A DNA stretch of 25,268 nucleotides from Saccoglossus kowalevskii (taxonomy: Eukaryota; Hemichordata; Enteropneusta; Harrimaniidae), in contig NW_003142304.1 of assembly GCF_000003605.2 (NCBI RefSeq), forward strand, positions 361,369 to 386,636. The letters are read 5' to 3'. This document shows, in pieces, positions 8,613 through 19,700 of this stretch. Each line of letters starts with the position of its first letter. The first letter of the stretch is position 1. The notes beneath the pieces were generated by a model, which was not told the DNA's origin, did no database searches, and was given only the letters and a program-made list of their open reading frames with translations. The translations under genes were made by a program, and so were the position numbers.

Positions 8613-9708
8613 TTTATTATTTTACATGTCAATGTCAAGGACTTTTAATTTTGAAAAGTATGATTATATTTGAGTTGTATGTTGCGTGCATTACCATCTT
8701 GTCACTTTGGGACAGTGTTCATTACATTTTATTTTAAACCGACTTTGGAGGAAGCACATCTAGCAGCAGTAGCGATCTAGCCACTTGTTTACCTAGATCT
8801 GTAAAAATGTTTTCATTTAAATTACCTTTACTAGGGGTAGAGATGTGCCTCTTTTTGCACAAATAACGTAGCACACAGATAACAATTACAACATTGTTTA
8901 TCTAAGCATGCAATATATTTATTGAATATAATAATATACAACATTTACAACGCTTTCTCAGCTAAGAATAATTACAGTACTGTATAACTAGATTCACATC
9001 AAACTAATATACAAACTTGAGTGAATAACTTTCTAAACTCTTTTCAATATTATGTACATTTATTGTACAAACTATACATTTTAATGTAATGTTGCCATGA
9101 CAATCTATTTTAAGTTCAGTGGTTCATGTGATGGGTCCTGTTAAACATAGTTCCCATATGATGTACGCTAAAATTTGTAAATGCCCTTTTATCCAAAACG
9201 CAAGTACGTGGCTGTAATACATGCCAAATACAGCAGTTATTTTATAAACACAAATTACTTTGATATGTTATTGTGAGAATTTCGCGAACTATGCACAAAA
9301 ATAACTGTATATGTTTGTATCAACTGACGAATATATCATACACTGCACGTCTTGGAACTACTATACACAAATCTTAAACTTTTTTCTCAATAAGCGAGAC
9401 ATTAAGCTAAAGTGACAATCTCTGTATTGTAATAATAAGTTGATGTCTAAAATAACAATAGCAGTTAGTGAAACGCCACGCGATGTCCCAGGGACAACAC
9501 AGTGGATCTTTAAAGTTGATTGCACGACTTCACATATATACAATACCAAAACTATGGAAAAAAAAAATATATATATTTTTTATACAGCTATATTTCATAA
9601 CTTACTGAAATTCACTTCTAATCCTCTATGACTATATGGAGGATTAATGAACATGAACAATTGTAATTGTTATAATTTGCCCTTAAGTTACAGTTTTAAA
9701 CTTTTTAT

Positions 9709-9939
9709 CACCAGACTTTCTCGGCAAAAAATTTTTCTGCACTTCTTATACTTTTTATAATTCTTCTATATTTCTGGAAATGAACCCTAATTTTGGAGCC
9801 AAAATTTGAGTCAATTTTCAGTTTTTACTCAAAAAATGTGGCTGTTTTCCCAATCTTCTGAAGGAAAGTGCAGACTATAAACAGAACTATTTTGTGCATT
9901 TGTGATGAAAAGATGGAACTGGTGGTGAAAAGGTTAATG
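9709..9939 (+). repeat. Interspersed repeat family D, copy 1
   Basis: Begins caccagactttctcg and ends ggtgaaaaggttaatg. It shares several blocks with 10853-11026, including tttctggaaat.aa.cctaat and cccaatcttctga.g.aaagt. Confidence 0.8.
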
Positions 9940-10011
9940 CCAGTTAAAGAAACATAATTTTGTTTCAGAGATTTCTCTGAGTGTGATTTTTGTTTAACCG
10001 CTCAAGGACCA

Positions 10012-10222
10012 TACTGTAAAATGACTAATTTTCACTGGGTTTAAATTTCATAGATTTACCATTTCAGACATATTCAGTGGGTTTTAAATTCACAGTTTTA
10101 TCATTTAGATAATGTGTTCTATGCTAAATTTTACATATTCACTGGGTTTTAATTTAGCGCATTTTCCAGTCAGCGAAATAAGCAAAATTAAAACCCAGTG
10201 AATAATTAACCCTTTTACAGTA
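10012..10222 (+). mobile_element. MITE-like element, family A copy 2
   Basis: Starts tactgtaaaatgacta and ends ttaacccttttacagta. About 211 bp, very similar to 19969-20181 over its whole length and to 505-718 in inverse orientation. TA at both ends. Confidence 0.85.
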
Positions 10223-10670
10223 ATTGTTTTCCCACTAAAATTACTGTATAATAATTTGCCCACATTTATGTATTGATCCATAATTTTGTTCCTAATGGAC
10301 AATTAAAAAAACCTGAATCTAAATTTCTGAAAATGTATTGAAAACACTTAGCTATTTTATTTTGTCAAAGTTAAACCAGTATGGCTAATACTGAACAATT
10401 AAAAACACACTGATACACCTGTCTATCTCGTATGACTGTAAATTCATTTTGTGCTTTAACAAGACAACCCAACTGAGAAAATTCAGTATTTCATAAATTT
10501 CTAGCTGGTATTCATAAATGTGAATTAAATCTGAACCAGTTTCGAAATAAACAAATCAAACCAGCATTTAAATGTTAAGTAGAACAATTTGTAATTATAA
10601 ATGTATTGATATAGTATTTTATTTAACTTTTCCCAATCATAGGTGACCAACACCTTTCAAATAATAAACT

Positions 10671-10770
10671 CACCCATTTTACGATTGGCTACTAAAAGTC
10701 AGGTGATTTATATTATTTTCCTCATTGGCTACCACAAACAAAGTGATATTCGTCTTCTTATTGGCTATCC
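10671..10770. repeat. ATTGGCT-rich repeat block, copy 1
   Basis: Contains three ATTGGCTA/ATTGGCT words (about 10684, 10724, 10760) and a gtgatttatatt segment shared with 11459-11553. Confidence 0.65.
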
Positions 10771-10852
10771 AATATCAATTTCAAATTTCTGGGATGTGGA
10801 AATACACAATGTAGCTGAATAATTTATTGAAAATTATTCTTAACATTTTCAG

Positions 10853-11026
10853 CACCAGACTTTCTCGTCCAAATTTGTATGCACTTTTCTATTTCTGGAA
10901 ATAAATCCTAATTTTGAAACCAACAGACAAAATTTGTCCCAATCTTCTGACGAAAAGTGCAGACTATTTGGGACTATTTTATAAATTTGCGATGAATAGA
11001 GGGAACTGATGGTGAAAAGGTTAATG
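10853..11026 (+). repeat. Interspersed repeat family D, copy 2 (shorter)
   Basis: Same ends as 9709-9939 and the same orientation, but about 57 bp shorter through internal deletions. Other aaggttaatg-like fragments occur in the window, suggesting a genome-wide family. Confidence 0.8.
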
Positions 11027-11458
11027 GTACTATCAATAGTACATATTTCCTTAAAATAATATCTTCCTTGGGGTACAATTATGCAAATTCATTTCCATTA
11101 AAATGTTTTGTGTTTTTAAATCACTATGTAATAGTACCATGTAGTAGTGTCTTGTGAGATGTGTGCAAAATAGGGTAAATGACTTTTAACCAATAACTGC
11201 TGCAATACGATACGAGAATTACTTCAAAGTTCAATGAAATATGATGGTTTGTTTTTGAGATATTGATAGAAATATTGGATTTTTTATGGACATATCATTT
11301 TGAAGTTGAAAAAAAATGTTGGTGTTTTATAACGAAAAGATGTTATTTAAATTATTTGCATATTACTAGACAAATTATTTTCCTACACAAAGACTGGACA
11401 AAAGTAAAATAATAAAATCACATTAAAAAATATAATCACAAAATCAGGTGCACATTAT

Positions 11459-11553
11459 GCATTTTCTGATTGGCTACCACAAATCATGTGATTTATATTC
11501 CCTTTTCTGATTGGCCATCTACAGTCATTTGATGAAGTAGTTTAGCCAATGAG
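11459..11553. repeat. ATTGG-rich repeat block, copy 2
   Basis: Shares tgattggctaccacaaa and tgtgatttatatt with the block at 10671-10770. It carries ATTGG at about 11470 and 11510 and the inverse CCAAT at about 11546. Confidence 0.65.
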
Positions 11554-11958
11554 AAATAAATGTTTGTAAAACATTAGAAATGAAAAGATGACCGAGTCAT
11601 GATTATGAAATTTACAGTTTAAATGACATAGCAGAAACAATAAACAACATTCTTATTTTAGAATATTAAAAGCAACAACTTAAGCAATTAAAACAATACT
11701 ATTTCAAGTAAGTAACAAATACAACAACAAACCTGTACAAATAAGACAAGAAAATCACTTTTAAAACAAAGTTGGACATACTGTAAAGAATTACATTTTA
11801 ATTATACAATCAAATCTATTTGTAGCAACCAGCCAAGGGATTGTTGTTTATAAACAGGTGTTCTTTATATCGAGGCTGATTATTAATTTATGAATAAAAC
11901 TACAGCAACCTCTCAGTTGATCAAACAGGTACCAAAAACATGGTTGGTGATCACATTA

Positions 11959-12230
11959 GACAGATGGTCATTATATACAGGTCACTTTACATGTAATTTG
12001 CATTGGGATTGCACAAAGGTGGTCACTATGGACAGGTGGTCATTATATACAGGTCACTTTACATGTAATTTGCATTGGGATTGCACAAAGGTGGTCACTA
12101 TGGACAGGTGGTCATTATATACAGGTCACTTTACATGTACATTTTGTAAATTTCACTGGGATAGCACAAGGGTGGTTGCTATGGACAGCAGGTCACTATC
12201 GACAGGTTGTCACTATGGACAGCTTTGACT
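11959..12230 (+). repeat. 72-bp minisatellite, three good copies plus a degenerate one
   Basis: Units start at 11959, 12031 and 12103 (gacagrtggtcattatatac, then aggtcactttacatgtaat). A fourth diverged part runs to about 12230. Because 72 is a multiple of three, the array is open in one plus-strand frame (11890-12228) and reads as a 24-residue repeat. I regard that frame as a by-product. Confidence 0.92.
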
Positions 12231-12880
12231 GTACAAGGTATCTTTTGTATATGATAAATATACAAGGCAGCGTTTGATATCTTGAAAACAAAAACTTGTC
12301 AACAGACAAGCTGCTCTCTGATTGGTCTGAATATTAGGTGTTAGGATTAGGTAGCCAATCAGGCACAATCTTGACTTCACTCTGCATTTGTCACGAAAGT
12401 CAAGTTTCCTTAAGAAACCCATTAAATTCTCACCCCTACAAATTTTTGTGATTTTCCCTGAATCACAAAATTAAATTTGCCAAAATAACACCTGGATTTG
12501 ATATGGTTCACCAAAATAACACCTAATACTACACAAGAAAGTGGTTTCTAGTTGAATGATACATTTAGTTTGCATTGTTTTCAAGAAATATACCCGTTTT
12601 CTTATTTTTTTTCAAGGGCTCCTAGAATAATACCCTTGTCAGAAGTTATTTTGAAAATGATCCTATTTCATCCAACACATTGAAACACCCCTATAATTTT
12701 GTAGACGTAGACTAGAACCAGTTACTGAAATGGAGACAAATCAAATTGGACTGAACCATTCACATAAAACGGGGTAGAATGATATGTGCTGGGTCAACAT
12801 TTGATTTACAGATTATGTATGTAGCCAACACCCCAACAGAATGATGAGAATATTGGATATAAACTACATTTGTACTGTGG

Positions 12881-13057
12881 AATACTTTATTTTTGCTTGG
12901 AATTAATTTTCGCTGAAGGAATGATTCAGTGAAAATAAAATTCATTGAATATACTATTTTTCCTATATTTTACATTCAACTAATCAAGAATCATTGAAAT
13001 CCATACATAATACCCAAAAAGTCTATTCAGCGAAAATTAATTCAAGCTAAAATATTT
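12881..13057 (+). mobile_element. MITE-like element, family B copy 1
   Basis: Begins aatactttatttttgc, then aattaattttcgctgaagga. It ends with the inverse, ttcagcgaaaattaattcaa. Related copies lie at 19410-19577 (inverse) and 24640-24874. Confidence 0.75.
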
Positions 13058-13160
13058 TTTTTTACATTATTTACAAGAAGGGGTGTTCTGGTATATCAAG
13101 TATGAAGGGAACAGAGAATCAAAACTAGCTGAACACATGGCTCATTTTAACAAATAATTT

Positions 13161-13510
13161 GGATGGATTAAACCATTTACATTGTAGAGGTAGATTGGTA
13201 AATGTACCTTATGTATTCTACTCCTAATTTAAGTAGCACATTGACCCAGATGGAGCAAACCATTCAAAGTGAGGGATGAACTGGGTTTAAGTAATGTGAC
13301 CATGTACTGTATATTATTTCTGCTCAAAGTCTGATAACATAACTCAGTAAACTTATATAGATGGACCAAACCATTCACAGGCGGGGATGGACTAGTCTAA
13401 GTAATATGCCCACTTGCATGTTAAGTTTGTTCCTTATTTCAAAGTCTGGCAATGCAGGCCAGCAAAAAATAATGTAGTATGGATGGACCAAACCATTTAA
13501 AAGGGGTGGG
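13161..13510. repeat. Degenerate repeat cluster (GATGGACCAAACCATT), about 100-120 bp period
   Basis: The word gatgga(c/t/g)(c/t)aaaccattya recurs at about 13161, 13259, 13359 and 13481, each followed by a G-rich stretch. A further related word lies near 12747. It lies just past the transporter stop codon, so it is probably transcribed as 3' UTR. Confidence 0.7.
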
Positions 13511-13535
13511 GTAACTTGTATAATTACACTGCAGC

Positions 13536-13706
13536 TTACTCTACTCCCTTAATACGGGATACAAAGAGAGCACTTAGCATAAAATAGACAGAAGTTACAG
13601 AAAAAAGAATGATATAGCCGAGTCCGATTTCACAATTAACATATTCAAACACATCAAGTAGAATTCCTCCAGTGGGAGTCGCTATCAACTGAGGTAGTAC
13701 AAATGC
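13536..13706 (-). CDS. MFS transporter terminal exon: TM11 end, TM12
   Basis: Acceptor cttttgttttgcag (minus strand). It reads AFVLPQLIATPTGGILLDVF, then a short loop with one Cys, then TM12 GLGYIILFSVTSVYFMLSAL, ending VSRIKGVE and a stop. In phase 0 it follows WSV of the previous exon, giving the LPQ..A...GG pattern common in TM11 of MFS porters. Confidence 0.92.
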   Translation of the reverse strand, partial: AFVLPQLIATPTGGILLDVFEYVNCEIGLGYIILFSVTSVYFMLSALFVSRIKGVE

Positions 13707-16700
13707 CTGCAAAACAAAAAGTGAGTCATCATCAACTTTTTTTTTTACTTCAAAATTTTCATATGACATATTAAAAACTAGTTGTTAGTTATTGATATGT
13801 TTTTAATAAGACTGTTTTCAATAAGATGATAAACATTGAGCAGAAATTTACCCGCACCTCATCACACATTATGTCTACAAACAAATAAACTTTACCGTGA
13901 ATGGTTACTCGCTAATGGCGGTCACTACCGACAAAAAATTGCCACTGAGGGCGCAACGCATGCAACCTTGTCAGGGAAATCAATAACTTATTTAGCCCCT
14001 TCGCTCACCAAAAACAAAATTCAAACAGCAATTCATTACAAGATTTATTGTAGTGAAGAATAACTTTAAGTCAATGAACACCAAAATATGGCAGGTTCTA
14101 CCAGTGTAAATGAAGAATGATGTAATTTTCTAGATTTGATTTTTTTAGCCAAGACACTCCAAATTGAAATGAGTTTTCAACTAAATTTTGCCAACAATAC
14201 AACAATAAAAGTGTTTTGGGCAGGATGACAGTAATATGTTTACATACCACAGACCATATGGCAATATCTTTGGCTTTGTCTTTTTCCGCTGGGAGTACAT
14301 CCAACACTAACGCAAAATCCACCGCCACAAAGGAACCATAACCAATACCTGTGAACACAGCACATTTTGTATATACCACCCACTAACAATAATAATCACT
14401 ATATACCATATTTGGTCATATACTGTCATGTGATTGAACATATACATATTGTGTTCAATAGGCCCTGAACATGCATAAATATCATAGACTGAAATTAGGC
14501 ATATGTCAATTTCAAAAAGGCAAGGATACATTCTCTAAGACAGAACGTAAAATGAATATAAAAGTTTTTTGTATTACCAAAGGAAAGTTATTTAGCTTTA
14601 CAGAAACAGGATGGTGTTAATCTGAAAGCCAATGTGTGAGCTTGTTTGTGATTGGTCAATGTTGCTTGCTATATAGGTCTGTCTTAAAAGAATATTTGAT
14701 ATATTACAATATTGCAAAACTGAAATGCCTAAGGGACGAAGTCAAAATATCGATGTCGGATAAAAAACTTATTTGCTTTATTTTGGGGGTGGGGGATGCG
14801 GGTTTGACCTCAAAAAGTTTCCATCCTACAAAAACGATTTTATTTTTTAATGAAGTCAAAAAAATCTTGCAGTATTTGTAGTTCGTTTTTTTTTCTGTCC
14901 AATCATGGACAAAAATAACCAAAAAGGAAAAAAAACAAACATCCAAGACTGTGACGAGAAAAAGGTTTGGTTCGAGTGTAAATATGTGCGTCAAATAAGA
15001 TGCATTTGTAAAGTCTTTTTACACCCACCCGACAATCAACTGCTATGCCATACTACTGTCCGATTTGTATTTAATGGTGAATGTAGTCTAACACCATGAC
15101 CAATATTTATCAATTAAGTTTCAGTGAGGAGTGGGGGGGGGGGGGGGGNNNNNNNNNNNNNNNNNNNNNNNNNNNNNNNNNNNNNNNNNNNNNNNNNNNN
15201 NNNNNNNNNNNNNNNNNNNNNNNNNNNNNNNNNNNNNNNNNNNNNNNNNNNNNNNNNNNNNNNNCATCACATTATCGATTTGAACAATTTTTTCTTTCTT
15301 TACAGAATGAGAAATATCCAGTCAGATATAAATCTTTAATTCAAGCAAAATAAAAATACAGAAAAATAAATATAATTCTTAAAATAGCCCAAATTAGAAG
15401 TAGTTCGTTATATTACAATATACCATAAAATCTGTATCAGGAGCCCCATCCCTAATAGATGCATTCTTTTTGAACAATTGTGACCTAAAAATTCACCATT
15501 TCTCATATGTGTAGATGCTTTAATAGAAGCCACATTCCCTCTGTTGCATTGTACCATTCTAATAGAAGCCGCAGCTTTTAACAGATTTTACAATACTACA
15601 GGACGCAATTCTCGACTTTGTAATTGAGATCTGAACTGAACTTACCAAAGAGCAATGAGATGACAATGACACCGTAGAATGAATTAGGACCACGTATTGC
15701 AGCAAATAATACAGCAACAACCGACATTATTAACGCTATAATCAGAATAAAATCATTATTATTCATTTAATTATTAGTCACATAACCCTTACCCATTGAA
15801 AACAATCATTTCCCTCCAAAAATTTTGCTGCAACAGATTCTTCATTTTTTTGTATTTTTCTATATTTTCTGTTATTTTTCGACCAAAGTGACATAATTTC
15901 CTACTAGCTACAAGTTTCAATCAAAATCAAGAACAAAAATTAGGTCTAATTCTGCAAAAAATGACAAAAATGGACATTTATATTCGACAAGTTAAAACAT
16001 TGAATGTTTTAATATTGTCACAGTTTTATTTTAATCTTCTGTGATTATGTTATGTTATGTTATGATTATGTGAACACGTCTTTAAATAATAATATCTCCT
16101 GTGACTTGATCAAAACTGATTTATTGACAAAACATAAACTTCTTGGGAGGTGATTTGTATTTTCACACATAAAACAAAACTGTGTGGGAATCAGTGCTTC
16201 AACATTGTGTTAACACCTTGTATGTTGATGCCATTGTATAACATTCAGGTGAAGTAATCAACGACTTGTGTGTGGCTGTGATTTGGTTCGAAGTATAGCC
16301 ACTGTATACTATAGGTCGGAGCAGTTAACGAAGTCGGAAAGTTTCATGTCAGGATTGACATTTATTGAATTATGAAACGGGAAACATCAACATCGACTTG
16401 AAATAACAACAAAAAATAATAACGATAACAATGGCGCGAGAATCTCCAGTGTCACATGACACAAAACTCAAGTTGTGATAAGTCGGTTCTAAACCAATCA
16501 CTGATCGCGGTAATAACGTCATAAGGATATGATATAATATGAATGAGAATAATCTAAACTAAATATCAAAGCTATTGCTGCACAGAAATAATACAGCAAA
16601 TGGAATAATTATAGAAAACATTTTGATGTCTAACTAGACAATTAAAACACACCTATGATTTGCATCTCGCCCGACATTGTGAGGAACCATTGGAAAAAAT

Positions 16701-19700
16701 GCATACACAGCAACCCCCCTGAATTGAATAGTCTAGCCCAAGAAGTAATCTAACATGTTTTACCTGCTCCCATCACAATAGGTTTTCTCTTCTCATATTT
16801 ATCAGAGAAGCAGCCAGCAGCTATAGAGCAGAGAGCAGCAGTGAACAGCAATGGTACTAGAATTAGACCAATAGCGGTGTGTGCCGCCATACAGTTCGGT
16901 AGTGGGATCATATCACCAATCCAATACTCCAAAAACCTAGTAACAAATGAATTTAACAAATTGATGAGTTGAAAATTCTTCTAAAATCATAAATAGATTA
17001 AATATGATTGTACAGTATTTAGCATGTGTTTCATATGACATCTCTAGCGATTATATAGTTTGATTAATTAATTATAAAGATGTTTGATTTGAACAAAAAA
17101 AAAAGACAATTAAACAAAAACTAGAATAGCTACAGTTGTATTTAAAACTGCCGTGTTTAAATAAATTTAGCAAATATTTTTTTTCACAAAACAAACTACT
17201 GTAAAACACTGTACTGTAATTGTACTATAAAATTTGTTACTCAACGTATAAATTAATAGAATCCTAATTTAACTAAAGTGTTCAGTTAAATTAGCTGCAT
17301 CTTGAATTAGGAAAAATAGTTGAAATAACATGCTAGCTAAAAAAAATAAGTTTTATAGTATCTTGAGATTCACTGAAAAGCCACAGTGAAGTAACGCAGA
17401 CCGAAATGAAATTGACGTTTTTGCTTGTGCATGCGTCCACATTTGATCTTGATGAATAATGTCAGTTCTATTTTTAGTAAGCTCCTGCAATTTTGAAAAA
17501 AAAAAAATATTAAAGCATACGTCAGCACATCTTAACTTACCCTGTTACCGTGGCGATACCTTGTTGCATTAGAAATCGTGTAAAGAATACCCAACAGAAA
17601 TCTCTTTGTCTGAATGGTTCAATATAGTCGCACACCATGGTTCTGAAATCTGAAAAACAAAAATCAATTTTCAACAAGTCAGACACATAATTACCAAAAT
17701 CTTTGATCAAAATCTGCACATAACAAAATTGACTGCTCAAAAAGTTAAAAAGATTTCATTTGTGGGTAGTTGCTGTATGAGTGAGTAATTAAACAAATAC
17801 TGTAAATGTATTAATAATTCACCCAATTTAAATTTTACTTTGAGGTGGAAATCCGCTAACATGAAAAAATAAAAAATTACAACAGAACTCAATTGTTTCA
17901 CTGTAAAATGTATGAATTTAAAACCCAGTATATATAATAAAAATATCAAAATAGTGAAATTAAACAAATGAAAATTAATGATTTTACAGTAGCTTTTAGG
18001 TAAGTTTATCTTCTATAATTGATAGTCACTCACTTAATGGTTCATGCGTTGTTTTACCAAGTTCCTCTGTGGTTGTAATCACAGTAATTAGTACAGTCAC
18101 AACCAGGACACTGGAGACAAAAATATAAATACCCAGCACACCAATGGTCTGAAAACAAAACAAAAAAATCTTATTATATAAGGCATAAATATTGTGGTAA
18201 TCATTAAATTAGGACACTGGGGACAAGATAAAAGAACCTAGAACATCAAATTATGATCTGGAAACAATTATTTTTTCCAGTGACAAGTTTTCGTGAATTT
18301 CATAAGTCAGTAAAAATCAGGAGTCCATTGTTTTGTATGTTGCCATGGCAATTCAGTCAGAAACATTTCGGGGTTGGCGATTATCTAATACCTAAACATT
18401 ATCTCAAATTTTACCAGTTTCTTAGTGGTGATGAATAAAAACTCTGAAGAAACGAAAAAAAAAAAAGAAATCAACTAGAAGCAAACAAAAGTAAATAATT
18501 GTCTAGTAAATAAAAACAAAAGACTTATCTGTGAACCATTGGTGGCGCTATTACAAAACAATTCATCCTACGTTAAAATTCCCCCTTGGATGGCTACTAG
18601 TATTATAAATGTATTTTTTTACCTGGCCATCATTTTGACAATTTTTAAATTTTTTTTTATAATTACTTCAGTTATTATGCACCGAATAGATATAAAAGGC
18701 TTGATTAAAATTGTTGAAAAACAATGAAAAAAAATCATGCGAAAGGAGATTGATGTTTGGTATATAAAATGTGAAAGTGATTAACATGCGGTCGTCATCG
18801 ATATGGGACCCACAGCGATGTATACAATTTGCTGATGTGAATCACATTGTGTCAACTCAGTCCATCGCAGCAGCCATTCATCACAAGAGGGCTAATTACA
18901 TTTTAGTATCTCAAATATAAACAAGTGCATCATGGGAAATTACAGAAAGAGAAAATACTTAATAATACACAATATTTCATCAGCTAAACACAATGGAGGA
19001 CACAATTATCACTCCTATTCTGATTATTACCTTCATATCATTTCATTTAAATATAATATTCACAGTATTATCTAAACCATGTCCTTGACATCGAAATGAA
19101 CAGCTGTGGCATATTCAAGATATTGGTAACGGAAGATGTATATTACTAATTGATATCAGTATCAAAAATATTTTTTTATTTAAATAAAATTGATACAAAA
19201 AAATACATTTATGCCAGACGTTCAAGAGTTCCCCTGTAATAGCGCCACCAATGGTTCACTAATAAGTCTTTTGTTTTTAAGATTTACCTTACCCCAAAGA
19301 ATATTCCAATGACGGCCCCCGAAATGTTACCAAGGAGTATCATGAAACCCATCATGCCTGAAGTAGAACCTATAATAATAATAATAACAATAATATTAGT
19401 ATAATAATTAAATACTTTATTTAAAGTGGAATTAATTTTCGCTGAAAAGACTTATTGGGTGTTATTGTATGGATTTCAATGATTCTTGATTAGTTGAATG
19501 TATAATACAGGAAAAAAGGTATATTCGCTTGATTTTATTTTCACTGAATCATTCCTTCAGCGACAATAGCGATAAATAATAATAAATTATTTTACAGTTG
19601 TGTTATTGACTTAAAATGGCTTAAAAGGAAAACATACAAGTCATCAGAAATGTGATAACAAAACCACTGATACATGTAAATCATTACTACACACATATGG

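Larger units (their letters stand above)
8613..13535. other. Intergenic region between convergent genes
   Basis: About 4.9 kb without a convincing gene. It contains family A copy 2 (10012-10222), two copies of repeat family D (9709-9939 and 10853-11026), two ATTGG-rich repeat blocks (10671-10770, 11459-11553), a 72-bp minisatellite (11959-12230), a family B element (12881-13057) and a degenerate repeat cluster (13161-13510). The part just below 13536 is probably the 3' UTR of the transporter gene. Confidence 0.75.
18149..19292 (-). other. Transporter intron filled by an inverted-repeat element
   Basis: 1144-bp intron. It contains a relic exon copy (18211-18265) and the element 18512-19278. 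Confidence 0.8.

Noticed and set aside
11890-12228. 112-codon frame with repeated DRWSLYTGHFTC
   Set aside because: Explained by a 72-bp minisatellite whose unit is a multiple of three; no start context or homology. Kept as a finding only.
15096-15353. Open frames across the assembly gap
   Set aside because: They run through N bases and a poly-G tract.
18539-18727. 62-codon hydrophobic open frame
   Set aside because: Lies within the inverted-repeat element and reflects T-rich sequence; not in frame or strand with the transporter.
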